Shown here in pieces: positions 17,863 through 26,860 of a DNA stretch of 64,000 nucleotides. A program made the position numbers and the translations under genes. Position 1 is the first letter of the stretch; every line of letters begins with the position of its first letter. The notes beneath the pieces are model-generated. The model did no database searches, had not been told where the DNA came from, and saw nothing but the letters and a program-made list of their open reading frames with translations. Origin of the DNA: G965197555 sp965197555 (GTDB lineage Bacteria; Chloroflexota; Dehalococcoidia; Lucifugimonadales; UBA3495); the NCBI GenBank assembly GCA_965197555.1, contig OZ240213.1, forward strand, positions 3,906,001 through 3,970,000, given 5' to 3'.

Positions 17863-19566
17863 GAGCCTGTCTCAAAAGTCAGTGGAAAACCGCAGTGTAG
17901 ACTATGGGCAACGCTGACCGAGGTGCTGAGGAGATGCCGCTTCGAGAAATGGACCGAGATCGGATGTGGCTGTTGCCGCCGTCTTTGGACGAACTGTTGC
18001 CGTTGGACCACCCAGCGCGATTTGTCGCCGAGTTCGTTGACACCTTGGACCGGGAGGGTTGGGCCGAGCTTGGCGTGGAAATAGAAGGGGACCCTCTGGG
18101 AGCTCCGGCCTATCACCCTCGCGCGCTACTTTGCGTGTGGCTATACGGGTTCATGACTGGGTTGCGCTCGTGCCGGAAGCTGGAGGCAGCGTGCCGGGAT
18201 CAGATACCGTATCTATGGTTGACTGGCTGGCAGCATCCCGACCACAATACCCTATGGCGGTTCTACAAGGCTCACCGGCAGGCTATGAGGGAGTTGTTCA
18301 AGCGCACCGTACGCACGGCCGTGGCGATGGAGTTGGTTGACCTGGCGGTGCAGGCGGTGGACGGGTCGAAAGTGGCAGCCAACGCCACGAGAGACAGAAC
18401 CTACGACGCCGAAAGGGGAGGCCGCTTGCTGAACCGGCTGGAGAAGGCGATAGCCGACCTTGAGGCTCAGAACGAAGCTGGAGAGGATACCCCCGCCGTC
18501 CATCTGCCGGAAGAGTTGGCCGACAAAAGAGCCTTGAGAGAACAGGTGAGGCAGGCGATGGACGACCTGGCCAGCCAGGAAAGTCTCAAGCACATCAACC
18601 TGACTGACCAAGATGCCCGGTTGATGAAGACTCGGCAGGGCATTGTGCCCAGCTACAACGGTCAGGCAATGGTCTCACCGGTCACGGCGGAGGGGGACAT
18701 GAATGGGATGTTGATTACTGCGGTCGGCCTGGTAGATGAACCGGACGATCACACATCCTTTACCCCGATGCTGGAGCAGGCCGAGGAGACTACGGGGTCC
18801 AAAGCGCCGATGACTTTGGCTGACGCCGGATATTACTCGGGGACCAACTTGGAGGATTGCGTTGGCAGGGGCCAGGCGGTGGCCATGCCGGAGTCATCAC
18901 GGCGACAGTCTCGAGATCATCCGTACCACAAGGACCGGTTCGCCTACGATGAGAGCAACGACAGTTTCGTGTGTCCCCAGGGAAAGGTGCTCCCCTTCGA
19001 GCGTATCCACATACCCCCCAACGGAGTCCATTACCGGTTTTACCGGGCACCCGGTGCCGTCTGCCGAGCGTGCCCTGCCTTTGGGGTGTGCACGAAAAGC
19101 AAGGATGGCCGCAACGTAACCGTTGGACCGAACGACGCGGCACTACGGCGTCACCGCACTTGGATGGCCACCTCGGCGGCCACAGAGGTTTACAAACTGA
19201 GGAAGCAGGTGGTCGAGCCGGTGTTCGGGATTATCAAGGAGCAACAAGGCGGCCGCAGGTTCCTCTTACGCGGTCTGACCAACGTAGCGGCTGAGTGGAC
19301 CGTATTGGCCGCAGCGTTCAACCTGAGAACCCTTTGGCGAGTGTGGCGCTCCCGCATATTGGACCAGGTATTTGGACAGTCGCAGTGTCCCTCCCCGTGG
19401 CCCCCGGAACCTCACCGCGCTTGGTGAATCGTGTCGATGACACGTGCTCATCCGCGCTGTTCTACCTATCCTCTATCTCTGGCTGGTCATGGGAAGGTTA
19501 ATGTATGGCTATCGACCTCTCAAGCCTTCCAATTCCTCATTACTCCTGATTTATTGAGACAGGCTC
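17863..19566 (+). mobile_element. Complete IS1182-family element with TGCA target duplication
   Basis: Terminal repeats GAGCCTGTCTC (17863-17873) and GAGACAGGCTC (19556-19566) enclose 1704 bp. The 4-bp palindrome TGCA is present on both sides (17859-17862 and 19567-19570), a clean target duplication. The element lies inside the IS1380 transposase and has an intact transposase gene, so it is the younger of the two insertions. Confidence 0.92.
17904..19427 (+). CDS. IS1182-family DDE transposase, intact
   Basis: A 507-residue transposase; the internal ATG at 17934 (MPLREMDRDRMWLLPPSLDE) is an equally likely start. The N-terminal DUF772-like region reads DHPARFVAEFVDTLDREGWA and PRALLCVWLYGFMTGLRSCR. 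The catalytic acidic residues are visible in AVQAVDGSKVAANATRD, APMTLADAGYYSG and KQVVEPVFGIIKEQQGG. A cysteine motif CRACPAFGVC precedes the last catalytic block. No disruption is seen, so it could be active. It moves the element that interrupted the surrounding IS1380. Confidence 0.92.
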   Translation: MGNADRGAEEMPLREMDRDRMWLLPPSLDELLPLDHPARFVAEFVDTLDREGWAELGVEIEGDPLGAPAYHPRALLCVWLYGFMTGLRSCRKLEAACRDQIPYLWLTGWQHPDHNTLWRFYKAHRQAMRELFKRTVRTAVAMELVDLAVQAVDGSKVAANATRDRTYDAERGGRLLNRLEKAIADLEAQNEAGEDTPAVHLPEELADKRALREQVRQAMDDLASQESLKHINLTDQDARLMKTRQGIVPSYNGQAMVSPVTAEGDMNGMLITAVGLVDEPDDHTSFTPMLEQAEETTGSKAPMTLADAGYYSGTNLEDCVGRGQAVAMPESSRRQSRDHPYHKDRFAYDESNDSFVCPQGKVLPFERIHIPPNGVHYRFYRAPGAVCRACPAFGVCTKSKDGRNVTVGPNDAALRRHRTWMATSAATEVYKLRKQVVEPVFGIIKEQQGGRRFLLRGLTNVAAEWTVLAAAFNLRTLWRVWRSRILDQVFGQSQCPSPWPPEPHRAW

Positions 19567-20473
19567 TGCACTCCCTTCCAGAGTGAACCTGACGCCGCAC
19601 CGGTGCGGCTCATCGTCCGGCGTGTGAAGCCCACGCCCGGTTCCCAGCTGGCCCTCTTCGCCTCCTACAGCTATCACGGCTTCATCACCGACCGGGACGG
19701 GGAGATGCTCGAACTGGAGGCCGACCATCGCCGCCACGCCGAGATCGAGAATGCCATCCGAGACCTCAAGCACGGTGTGGGGTTGAACCATCTCCCCTCG
19801 GGCCGCTTCGCCGCCAACGCCGCCTGGCTGGCGGTACAGGTGATGGCCCACAATCTCGCCCGCTGGACAGCGCGCATCGGTCTGGGCGAGCAGGTGGTGA
19901 CCACCAAGACCCTCCGGCGGCGGTTCTTCTCCCTGGCCGGACGGATCACCCGCTCGGCGCGCCGCCTCACACTGCATCTGCCACAGCGCTGGCCTTGGGA
20001 AGCCCAGTTCGACGTGCCCTGGCCCGATTGCGCGCTCTGCTACTCCCTGCCTGACGGCGGCGGCAACCGGCCGCCATCCGGCCAACCGAACGTCCCCGCG
20101 AACTCGCGCCAGTCCGGTCTGCGAGTGCCTCTTGCTGCGCCCTCTCCCCGCTATCTCGCCCTGACCAACATTCGCAGACGGTCACAAAGTCTCCCCGCGG
20201 CAACTGAAAACAGACACCGGCCCCCCTCTACCCCAAATCGTGCCCGGACCATCGCCCTCCCTTGCCCCTATCGCCAGTTCCGCTGCTGCATAGTCATCCC
20301 CTCGGTGGATTTGGGTTTAGCCTCACCGCTGTCCTGATGATGGGGTCCACTTGACAGGTGAAGGCAAAATGTCCTACTCTCGGCACAGCTTGAGAAGTAT
20401 TAGTAGTATACGTTCGCCTAGGCCGTTGGCCTATCGACCGCATAAACCACAAGGTACAACAAAGGAGAAAATT

Positions 20474-21182
20474 ATGGCTTTAGATATTCATATAGAACAG
20501 TTTGTAGATGCCGCAAGTAGAGACGATGTGCCAACAATGGAAAAGATGACTGCAGAGGGGTTTGATCCGAAAAAAACAGCCGATTATGACGGCAGAACAG
20601 CGTTACATTTAGCCGCTGCAGAAGGGCACCTAGATGCAGTGAAATGGTTGATAGAAGTTGCCCAAGTACCCTTGAACGAAACAGCTCGAAACAGCTCGAT
20701 GGAACGGTACCGCATTAACGGACGCCATCAGACATGACCACAAAGAGGTGATCCAATACCTGGCATCAAAGGGGTTTACGTCTCGACCTTTGTGTCCTTT
20801 TGATACGGAGTCACATGAAGACGCCGCCAGTAAGTACCGCGAAAACACCAATCTCGAAACCGTAGTGGCAGCAAGTCTAGGTGACGTCGCAAGATTAAAG
20901 GAACTCGTCAATGCAGGCACCGCACAAGCTAATGGTGGTGATTACGATTCAAGGACTCCGATTCACCTTGCCGCATCTACAGGTAACCTTGAAGCAGTAA
21001 AATTCCTCGTTGAAGTAGCCGGCGTAGATGTCAATCCGATCGATCGTTTCGGTGGCACACCATTGACCGATGCCATTCGGCATGATTTCAAGGATATTAA
21101 AGAGTATTTGCTCAGTAAGGGAGGTAAGTCTCGCGACGTCTACGATGACGAGATACCACCCAAAGCCCACTGGTCGTATTAG
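20474..21182 (+). pseudogene. Ankyrin-repeat protein broken by a 10-bp tandem duplication
   Basis: ATG follows AAAGGAG at 7 nt. The first frame (to 20737) holds ankyrin units with DGRTALHLAAAEGHLDAVKWL; the second (from about 20700) continues GTALTDAIRHDHKEVIQYLA and ends after a homologous unit, SRTPIHLAASTGNLEAVKFL and DRFGGTPLTDAIRHDFKDI. The frames are separated by one extra copy of GAAACAGCTC; deleting it gives an uninterrupted protein of about 233 residues. The repeats resemble those at the C-terminus of bacterial and animal glutaminases (VNPIDRFGGTPLTDA). The region is clearly more AT-rich than its surroundings, a sign of transfer. Confidence 0.85.
20678..20697 (+). repeat. 10-bp tandem duplication (GAAACAGCTC)2
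   Basis: Two identical adjacent copies, 20678-20687 and 20688-20697. The second copy shifts the ankyrin gene out of frame; contraction by slippage would restore it. Confidence 0.95.
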
Positions 21183-21361
21183 CAGTCGGCAATCTATTAG
21201 GATGATTGATTCCCTCGTAACAAGGGTCTTTCGGGTTGGTTCTGCGGCGTGAGGGATTTGGTTGTTCCGGTCGGGGCTTGTGTTGTGGCCGATGAGGTCG
21301 TTGTGGTGCGCCATACCCCGTCCGGGTAGGCATCAGCGGGCTCGCAACGGCTCCTGTAGCT

Positions 21362-23074
21362 TCATGCAGTGGGGGGAGCGGTCGCCAGGACAGCCGGTGG
21401 GACCAACATCTCGTCCAACCGTGCCCGGACCATTCGCTTGACGTTACACGCCAGAGCCTTAAGGTAGACGGTGAGCCGGACCGTCTCACCTCCACGTACC
21501 CGTAGGTGGCCAAGACCATGGCGCCGTTTCAACTCCGGGTTCGTACCCTCTATCCCCGCACGCAACCCGTACCGTTTACGCCATTGTCCATCCGACTCGG
21601 CCCGCCGCCTCCGTCCGATGTTCACCCTGGCGAGGTCCGCACTCAGCACGTAGGCTCCACTCGGCGACCACTCTCCCCCGAGCTCAGGGCGACGACGCCA
21701 CCTAACAGGACACCGGGAACGCAGCGAGCAGGGCTCACACACCTCCCGGGCGAAGTGCATCTCCACTCGTTCGGGAGCCTCTTCATCCTCGTACCCGGAC
21801 ACAGCCTCATGTCCCGCAGGACACACCGCAGCCCTCCTTGCCGTAACGTCGATGTCAAAGTCAGCAGCCGTCAGCCTGACCAGCCCATCATTCTCATCGG
21901 CCTCCCCCGGCGCCCGGCCCCCGACAGGGCTCACCAACTCCGTCCCCCTACGCTCTGCCTCCCATCCGTTGTGTCCGGATCCATACGACGTGTCGCACCA
22001 CAGCTCCGAAGGACCGGTCCCACGCTCCCTCAACGTGTCTATCACCCCCACCGTCACACCGGCGTCGCCATCGCTCGATGGCGTGACCTCCACGTGGGTG
22101 ATCATCTGCACGGCGTTCCCCTCTTCGCACGTCTCAGACACCTGCACCTCGTACCCCTTCCCCTTGTGTCCGCTGTAGGTCACCTCCGGGTCGTGCGGCG
22201 TCTGCATCGAGCTCGACCGCACCTCCTTCGCCTCCTTCAGCGCGATCGGCACCTTCCCCTCTGCCGCATCGTCGTCATCGGCGCTGGGACGACCGTCCCT
22301 GTGCCGGCCCACGTGGCACTGCTCATGCAAAAGCCTCTCCAACAGTCCGTACTCCTCCATCTTTGCCACCGCCGTCCCACGGAACCTATCCACCAGCCGG
22401 TACACGTCTCGCGCACATACCGACAGCCGGCGACGCCCCTCACCTGAACGTGCGTCCTCGTATCGGGATGCTTCGCCGGTCTCCTTGAGGTACCGCTGGG
22501 CCAGACCATCCCCAATCCCTTCACCCAGACCAGGGTGCTCACGGCTCACCGCTAACAGGAACACTCGGACCGTCTCGCAGAACAGACCCAACCGCGTCAG
22601 CACCGCGATATTGCTCATGACATGCGTCGAGTCCAGGCGCTGCTTGCCTGTCCGCAGTCCCAGGGCCTCTATCATCCGGTCCGTCGTCTCACAGAACGCC
22701 AATCGCCCGCCGTCGTGCTCCATCAACCGCACACGGAAGTTATGCAGCGTCTTCTGGGCAAGGTGCGCCTCCTCCATCTCCAGCCGCAGCGCGTGGTGCC
22801 ACAGCAGATTGAACTCCAACTCTTCCAACGCCTCCATGTCCGTCAGATCGAACATCTCCTTGAGCACCAGCACTCCCAGCACCGTCTGCACGGCGCGATT
22901 GGGCCTGCCCATGTCCGGGCTGTACAGCGGAGCGAACCGCTCCTCCTCTATCAGAACCAGAGCCTCGTTCCGAAACACCTCCGCCCAGCTCCTCCGCATC
23001 AGCTTCGCCTTCCTCGGCGTGATCAGAAACTCCGACTGCCACAGGCTCTCCTGCGGTTCCCGTGCTTGAAACAT
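21362..23074 (-). CDS. Second IS1182-type transposase, unrelated in detail to the first
   Basis: A 570-residue DDE transposase with an uninterrupted frame. The N-terminal DUF772 region shows GRPNRAVQTVLGVLVLKEMF and LEFNLLWHHALRLE. Catalytic residues lie in KQRLDSTHVMSNIA, ELWCDTSYGSGHN and RAGIEGTNPELKRRHGLGHL. The cysteine-rich block CEPCSLRSRCPV precedes the last motif. It differs strongly from the 507-residue transposase in this window. I could not define terminal repeats; the 5' side abuts an IS21 terminus at 23117. Confidence 0.9.
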   Translation of the reverse strand: MFQAREPQESLWQSEFLITPRKAKLMRRSWAEVFRNEALVLIEEERFAPLYSPDMGRPNRAVQTVLGVLVLKEMFDLTDMEALEELEFNLLWHHALRLEMEEAHLAQKTLHNFRVRLMEHDGGRLAFCETTDRMIEALGLRTGKQRLDSTHVMSNIAVLTRLGLFCETVRVFLLAVSREHPGLGEGIGDGLAQRYLKETGEASRYEDARSGEGRRRLSVCARDVYRLVDRFRGTAVAKMEEYGLLERLLHEQCHVGRHRDGRPSADDDDAAEGKVPIALKEAKEVRSSSMQTPHDPEVTYSGHKGKGYEVQVSETCEEGNAVQMITHVEVTPSSDGDAGVTVGVIDTLRERGTGPSELWCDTSYGSGHNGWEAERRGTELVSPVGGRAPGEADENDGLVRLTAADFDIDVTARRAAVCPAGHEAVSGYEDEEAPERVEMHFAREVCEPCSLRSRCPVRWRRRPELGGEWSPSGAYVLSADLARVNIGRRRRAESDGQWRKRYGLRAGIEGTNPELKRRHGLGHLRVRGGETVRLTVYLKALACNVKRMVRARLDEMLVPPAVLATAPPTA

Positions 23075-23116
23075 CGACCACCTACTCCTGAGCGTTCACT
23101 CCTCCACTTTCCCCGC

Positions 23117-23171
23117 TTATCAATGGCGGAGGCATGTTGGGCCACTGGGGCGGAGTAAAACTGTACCACCT
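23117..23171 (-). mobile_element. IS21 distal terminus
   Basis: On the minus strand this reads CCAGGTGGTACAGTTTTACT and ends CCATTGATA. It lies beyond istB on the 3' side of the element and is the inverted copy of the solo terminus at 16687-16740. About 130 bp of noncoding sequence separate it from the istB stop. Confidence 0.75.
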
Positions 23172-23299
23172 GGTGCTTTCATGTCCAGCGAAAAAGCCCG
23201 AGCTAACTGGCCAGCATAAATATCAGCACCACTTGTTGAGAGAAATGCCCTGCTTACAGGTGGGTCAGCAGAGGACAGGCAGGAAGGCCTTGATGCAAC

Positions 23300-24082
23300 C
23301 TATTCTTCGTGAGGCTCTTCTCGAGTTTGGGAGACAACCCCCTCTCTGCTACGCTTGAGCCGGTAGCTGTCGCCGTTCATCGCCAGGATGTGGACGTGGT
23401 GGGTCAGGCGGTCCAGCAGGGCTCCGGTGAGCCTCTCCGACCCGAAGACCTCGGTCCACTCGTCGAAGGGAAGATTGGTGGTCACGAGGATTGAGCCCCG
23501 CTCGTAGCGCTGGCTGAAGACCTCGAAGAGGAGTTCCGCCCCGGTGGGGGACAGGGGCACGAAGCCCAGTTCGTCGATGATCAGCAGGCTCAGGCGGGAA
23601 AGTTGTCTCTGGAGGTTGAGCAGACGCCTTTCATCCCTGGCCTCCATCAACTCGTGGGCCAGGGCGGCGGCGGTGGTGAAGCCAACGGACATCCCCCGCT
23701 GGCAGGCGGCCAGGCCCAGCCCCAGGGCCATGTGGGTCTTGCCGGTGCCGCTGTTGCCGACGGCGATGATATTCTCCCGGCGCTGGATGTATTCGCACCG
23801 GGCCAGTTCCATCACCAGGGACTTGTTCACCGAGGGGATGGCGGTAAAGTCGAAGGTGTCCAGGCTTTTGACGGCAGGGAACCGGGCCGCCCGGATCCGC
23901 CGCCCCACCATGCGCTGGTGGCGGTCGATGAGTTCCAGCTCGGCCAGCCGCAGCAGGTATTGGGGATGGTCCACACCTTCGGCGGCGCACTGGGCCGCCA
24001 TCTTCCCGTATTCCCGGAGGAAGCTGGGCAGCTTCAACTCCTTCAGATGATGTTCCAGCAGCAGCGTGGACCGGCTGTTCAT
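23300..24082 (-). CDS. istB: IS21-type transposition helper ATPase IstB
   Basis: A 260-residue AAA+ ATPase. Walker A is AVGNSGTGKTHMALGLG, Walker B is LLIIDELGFVPLS and sensor 1 is SILVTTNLPFDEW. It loads on DNA and stimulates the IstA transposase. The ATG was chosen because it overlaps the istA stop by ATGA coupling and gives the family's normal N-terminus (LLLEHHLKELKLPSFLREYG). The gene looks intact, but its partner istA is truncated, so the element cannot transpose alone. Confidence 0.92.
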   Translation of the reverse strand: MNSRSTLLLEHHLKELKLPSFLREYGKMAAQCAAEGVDHPQYLLRLAELELIDRHQRMVGRRIRAARFPAVKSLDTFDFTAIPSVNKSLVMELARCEYIQRRENIIAVGNSGTGKTHMALGLGLAACQRGMSVGFTTAAALAHELMEARDERRLLNLQRQLSRLSLLIIDELGFVPLSPTGAELLFEVFSQRYERGSILVTTNLPFDEWTEVFGSERLTGALLDRLTHHVHILAMNGDSYRLKRSREGVVSQTREEPHEE

Positions 24083-24570
24083 GCCGCTCTCCCCGACAAC
24101 AAGAGCATGTAGTCCCTGGCCGATGTGGTGTTCACCCTCACCCGGGGTAGGTAGGGATACAGTTCCAGGTCGAGGCGGGGCGGCCGTCCCTCCAGCCGGC
24201 ACAGCACCAGATGCTTCACCGCGTCGAAGCTCAAAGCCCCCAACCGGAGGGCATCTTTCACCGCCGATTCCACCTCTTCCAGGCTGAAGTTCTCCAGCAG
24301 TCTGAGCACTTGGACGAACTCCCGCTTGTCCCTTCGTCCCATGCGGGACTCCAGCAGGCGGCGCAGCGTGGCAAACTCCTCGGGAAGGTCCCTCCCTGCA
24401 GGGGAGCGGCCTGGTTCAGGGCCGCCGTCTTCTGCTCCAGCAGGGGCAGGTAGTGGACGGGGTCGAACACAAAATCATCCCGCTGGTAGGAGCGGTGATG
24501 GCGGGCGATGACCTCGGACCCCCAACTGATGACCACCCGGTCCACGTAGCCTTTTACCAGAACATCCAGG
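24079..24570 (-). pseudogene. istA: C-terminal remnant of IS21 transposase IstA
   Basis: Sequence from about VKGYVDRVVISWGSEVIARH through DPVHYLPLLEQKTAALNQAA is in one frame, and RMGRRDKREFVQVLRLLENF to the stop in another, so there is a frameshift near 24400. The catalytic DDE core and N-terminus are absent. The left edge fuses directly to a nuclease gene at about 24570. Confidence 0.85.
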
Positions 24571-25076
24571 CCGGGCGCGGATACCGCTGCATCCTGTTCC
24601 GAAATTGACTCAGGAAACAGCTCGCGCAGGACATCGCTTCGCACCAGGAAATCGGGCGAGCCGTAGGTCAAATTGTGGGCGTCCCATAATACGGCCTGGT
24701 AGATAATGGGCAGACCTTGCTTCATCGCCTCAAAGGTCTCTTCAGCCTTACTCAAGCTGCTGATTTCCCGGTAGTCCTGGGCGACCGTAGTCACATCGTA
24801 CTGGTCTTGAAACAGCCGAAGTATGCCGGCCTCGAATTCTCTGCCCTTATCGAAAATAAACTCTAGGAAGTCCAGGTCCTTGTCGTAGCTGGCCAATTCT
24901 TGCTTGAGCAGGTAATCGCGGCTTTTGCCGTACAGTTGCAACCAGTCTATGAGCGGGTCGTCGAGCATCCAGTTCCGGGTTTTACCTGCGCTTACCCACT
25001 GCTGCCAATCGTCTGTGGAAACAGGGACCGCGACTTTGGTACCGTCGTCCTGGTGCGTTAGCGAGTTGATGCCCAT
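24570..25076 (-). pseudogene. RecB/Cas4-like nuclease fragment truncated by IS21
   Basis: The first 165 residues or so resemble PD-(D/E)XK nucleases of the RecB/Cas4-like group: FIFDKGREFEAGILRLF (GxxFE-type motif), AMKQGLPIIYQAVLWDAHNL and TYGSPDFLVRSDVLRELFP, whose Asp is the expected metal ligand. The downstream ExK catalytic strand and the rest of the protein are missing because IS21 sequence begins at about 24570. It therefore cannot be an active nuclease. Start ATG at 25076. Parent family is inferred from motif order. Confidence 0.65.
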
Positions 25077-25348
25077 GTCATCCCTCTTTCATAGTGTCCA
25101 CAGCTTCCTTCCGGTGTGGCCGCGGCAGAACTTTTTAACAGGGGTGCCCTCAGCCCCGGGATGTTCAGCGTTTTGCAGCATGTAGAAGCGGTTGGGCCAA
25201 GGCTGGGCCCGGCAGCCGATTCCGGTCCAGTCCAAGCAGCCTTGTCGATGATCGTCCGGCACACGGGCACTGTCAATTTGCACATGCCCGAGGTACAGAC
25301 GAAAACTGCCAAGGTAGCCGCCGATTCCCAGGGGCGGAAGTTGTCAGG

Positions 25349-25612
25349 TCATCCAGCCGGCCTGCCGACTGTCAGCGATGCGTATTCAGACTCGTAGAGT
25401 TTCTGGTGGTCACTCACGGCAAGGCGTTGAAGACAATACAGACGCCAATACTCTTGCCACCGGTCGGACGCCGGGTGGAGATAGTCGACTACCAGTCCGA
25501 TATGGGGATCCTGAGCATCCTCCCACGATATCATCTGCGAGTGTGATAACCAGCGCCGTGTGTCCAAGAGTTCGCTCGCAGTTTGTGACCAGTTGCCATC
25601 TTTACGGAACAT
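25349..25612 (-). CDS. Hypothetical 87-residue protein
   Basis: An open frame beginning 9 bp after the glucose-dehydrogenase stop. It is rich in Trp and aromatic residues (RWLSHSQMISWEDAQ, SDRWQEYWRLYCLQRLAV) and is probably soluble. No family is recognised and no strong ribosome binding site is visible, though translational coupling is plausible. 25077-25348, downstream, contains no gene I can support. Confidence 0.4.
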   Translation of the reverse strand: MFRKDGNWSQTASELLDTRRWLSHSQMISWEDAQDPHIGLVVDYLHPASDRWQEYWRLYCLQRLAVSDHQKLYESEYASLTVGRPAG

Positions 25613-25620
25613 TCCGTTTC

Positions 25621-26757
25621 TCAGTAGGTACTCGGCGGACTGGCGCGCTCGGTCTCGGAGGAAGCTACCTCGATAAGTATCTTGATTTTCTGTTCCTGTC
25701 CATTGAGCAGTTCGAATGCCTGCTGATAGTTATCCAGTCCTCGTACTCGATGGGTCAGCAACCGGGATAGCCAGCCTAGGTGCATGGCCTCGGCCAACGC
25801 GAAGTCTTGCGCCGCTGCCCGGTAATGCTCGGACCTGGCGTTAACTGTACCCACGGCGACCTTATTTCCCAGTACGAATCCCTGATTGATAGCGTCAACG
25901 GGCACTTCCAGCAAACGGTCTCCACCGGTCACGCTGGCCATGACCAAAACGCCGTTCTTCCCAAGGGCTTGCATGGCCTCGAATACCAGAGGCGAGAACC
26001 CTGTGGCCTCGAAGATCAGGTCGAGCGGACCGTAGGCGACCGCGGCTTCGGCCAGTGAGGCCTGGCGGGTGCTGACGTATCGGGCGCCTATGGCTTCCAC
26101 CAAGTCCGAATTCAGATAGGGCTTTTCCTCTAGCGCGATAGTAACTACTTCCAGCCCCCTTAACCGCAATAACAAAGTCGCCAGCAGGCCGATGGTCCCC
26201 GCCCCCAAAACGGTGGCCCTTTGGGGATTCCATATCCGCAGGCGCCTCTGAATCTCATAGGCCTGAGACACCCCCTTTTCTACTATTGTCATGGGCTCTG
26301 TCAGAACACCTATTCCGCGGAGGCTGGCAGGAATCTTCATCAGGAATTCAGGGACGTCCACGTAGTACTCGGTGAAGAAGCCGTGTAACAGATTGATGCC
26401 GTGATCGTGGTACTCATCGTCAGTGCTTAGATCCTGCATCCCAAGGGCGTCGTAGGGACTGTTTCCGGGCCGCCGGACAGACGCTACGACGTAATCACCG
26501 GGAGCCAGCCCAGTGACCTTCGGCCCGACCTGCTCCACAACACCGAAGGACTCATGCCCGAGAACCAGGAAATCGCTTTCCGGCGGTGGGGCTCCGTACT
26601 CGCCGGCTTGTATCTCCCTATCGGTGCCGCACAAACCGACGCGGAGCACCTTTACCAGTACGCCCCGTCCGTCGGGCACATCGTCGATACTAGGCGCGGG
26701 CAGTTCACCTAAGAAGAGGCTATCGGGCCTACGCGGGATAAGGGCCACAGCTTTCAT
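25621..26757 (-). CDS. Zinc-dependent glucose 1-dehydrogenase-like MDR enzyme
   Basis: A 378-residue medium-chain dehydrogenase. The catalytic zinc site is GLCGTDREIQAG (Cys43, Asp46) with LGHESFG (His68), and the TEPMTIVEKG segment supplies the usual Glu. The variant CGTDREI is the signature of archaeal-type glucose dehydrogenases rather than ordinary alcohol dehydrogenases. The Rossmann fold begins ATVLGAGTIGLLATLLLRL. It likely oxidises glucose or a related aldose with NAD(P)+ to the lactone, entering a nonphosphorylated sugar pathway. The substrate is inferred from family motifs. It is intact and monocistronic apart from the small downstream gene. Confidence 0.85.
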   Translation of the reverse strand: MKAVALIPRRPDSLFLGELPAPSIDDVPDGRGVLVKVLRVGLCGTDREIQAGEYGAPPPESDFLVLGHESFGVVEQVGPKVTGLAPGDYVVASVRRPGNSPYDALGMQDLSTDDEYHDHGINLLHGFFTEYYVDVPEFLMKIPASLRGIGVLTEPMTIVEKGVSQAYEIQRRLRIWNPQRATVLGAGTIGLLATLLLRLRGLEVVTIALEEKPYLNSDLVEAIGARYVSTRQASLAEAAVAYGPLDLIFEATGFSPLVFEAMQALGKNGVLVMASVTGGDRLLEVPVDAINQGFVLGNKVAVGTVNARSEHYRAAAQDFALAEAMHLGWLSRLLTHRVRGLDNYQQAFELLNGQEQKIKILIEVASSETERASPPSTY

Positions 26758-26860
26758 CCGTTTTCTCCCAAAGGCCGTCTTCGAAGGATTTCCACCCAGT
26801 CGTGGGTAACGATGACCTTGTGTTTAGGATTTTCGTCCATCGATCTCAGCAAAGATCTAA

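Larger units (their letters stand above)
17035..20054 (+). pseudogene. IS1380 transposase, split and frameshifted
   Basis: The first part (17035-17858) reads RIRIVFDDHRLVANAGLLLP, APFTIDLDSTICETYG and GYTGKRGYHPLLAIAA, all typical of IS1380. A frameshift near 17665 is needed to continue as LRADSGFYTHGVVSVCRKMD and FSITIRQHKSLRNLIEAIPE. After the IS1182 and one copy of its TGCA target repeat the frame resumes at 19571 with TPFQSEPDAAPVRLIVRRVK and EIENAIRDLKHGVGLNHLPS. A second frameshift near 20010 restores the C-terminus ALARLRALLLPA. Inactive. Confidence 0.88.
16908..20322 (+). mobile_element. IS1380-family element, interrupted by an IS1182
   Basis: Inverted repeats CCTAAACCCGAATCCACCGA (16908) and its imperfect complement ending at about 20321 bound the element. 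Its transposase is split by a complete IS1182 (17863-19566). Without that insertion the element would be about 1.7 kb, the family's usual size. I could not confirm the element's own target duplication. Between the transposase stop (20054) and the right end lies about 270 bp of noncoding sequence. Confidence 0.85.

Noticed and set aside
21506..22447. Plus-strand 313-codon open frame
   Set aside because: Antisense to an intact IS1182 transposase; composition is typical of a shadow frame (Pro/Arg/His-rich).
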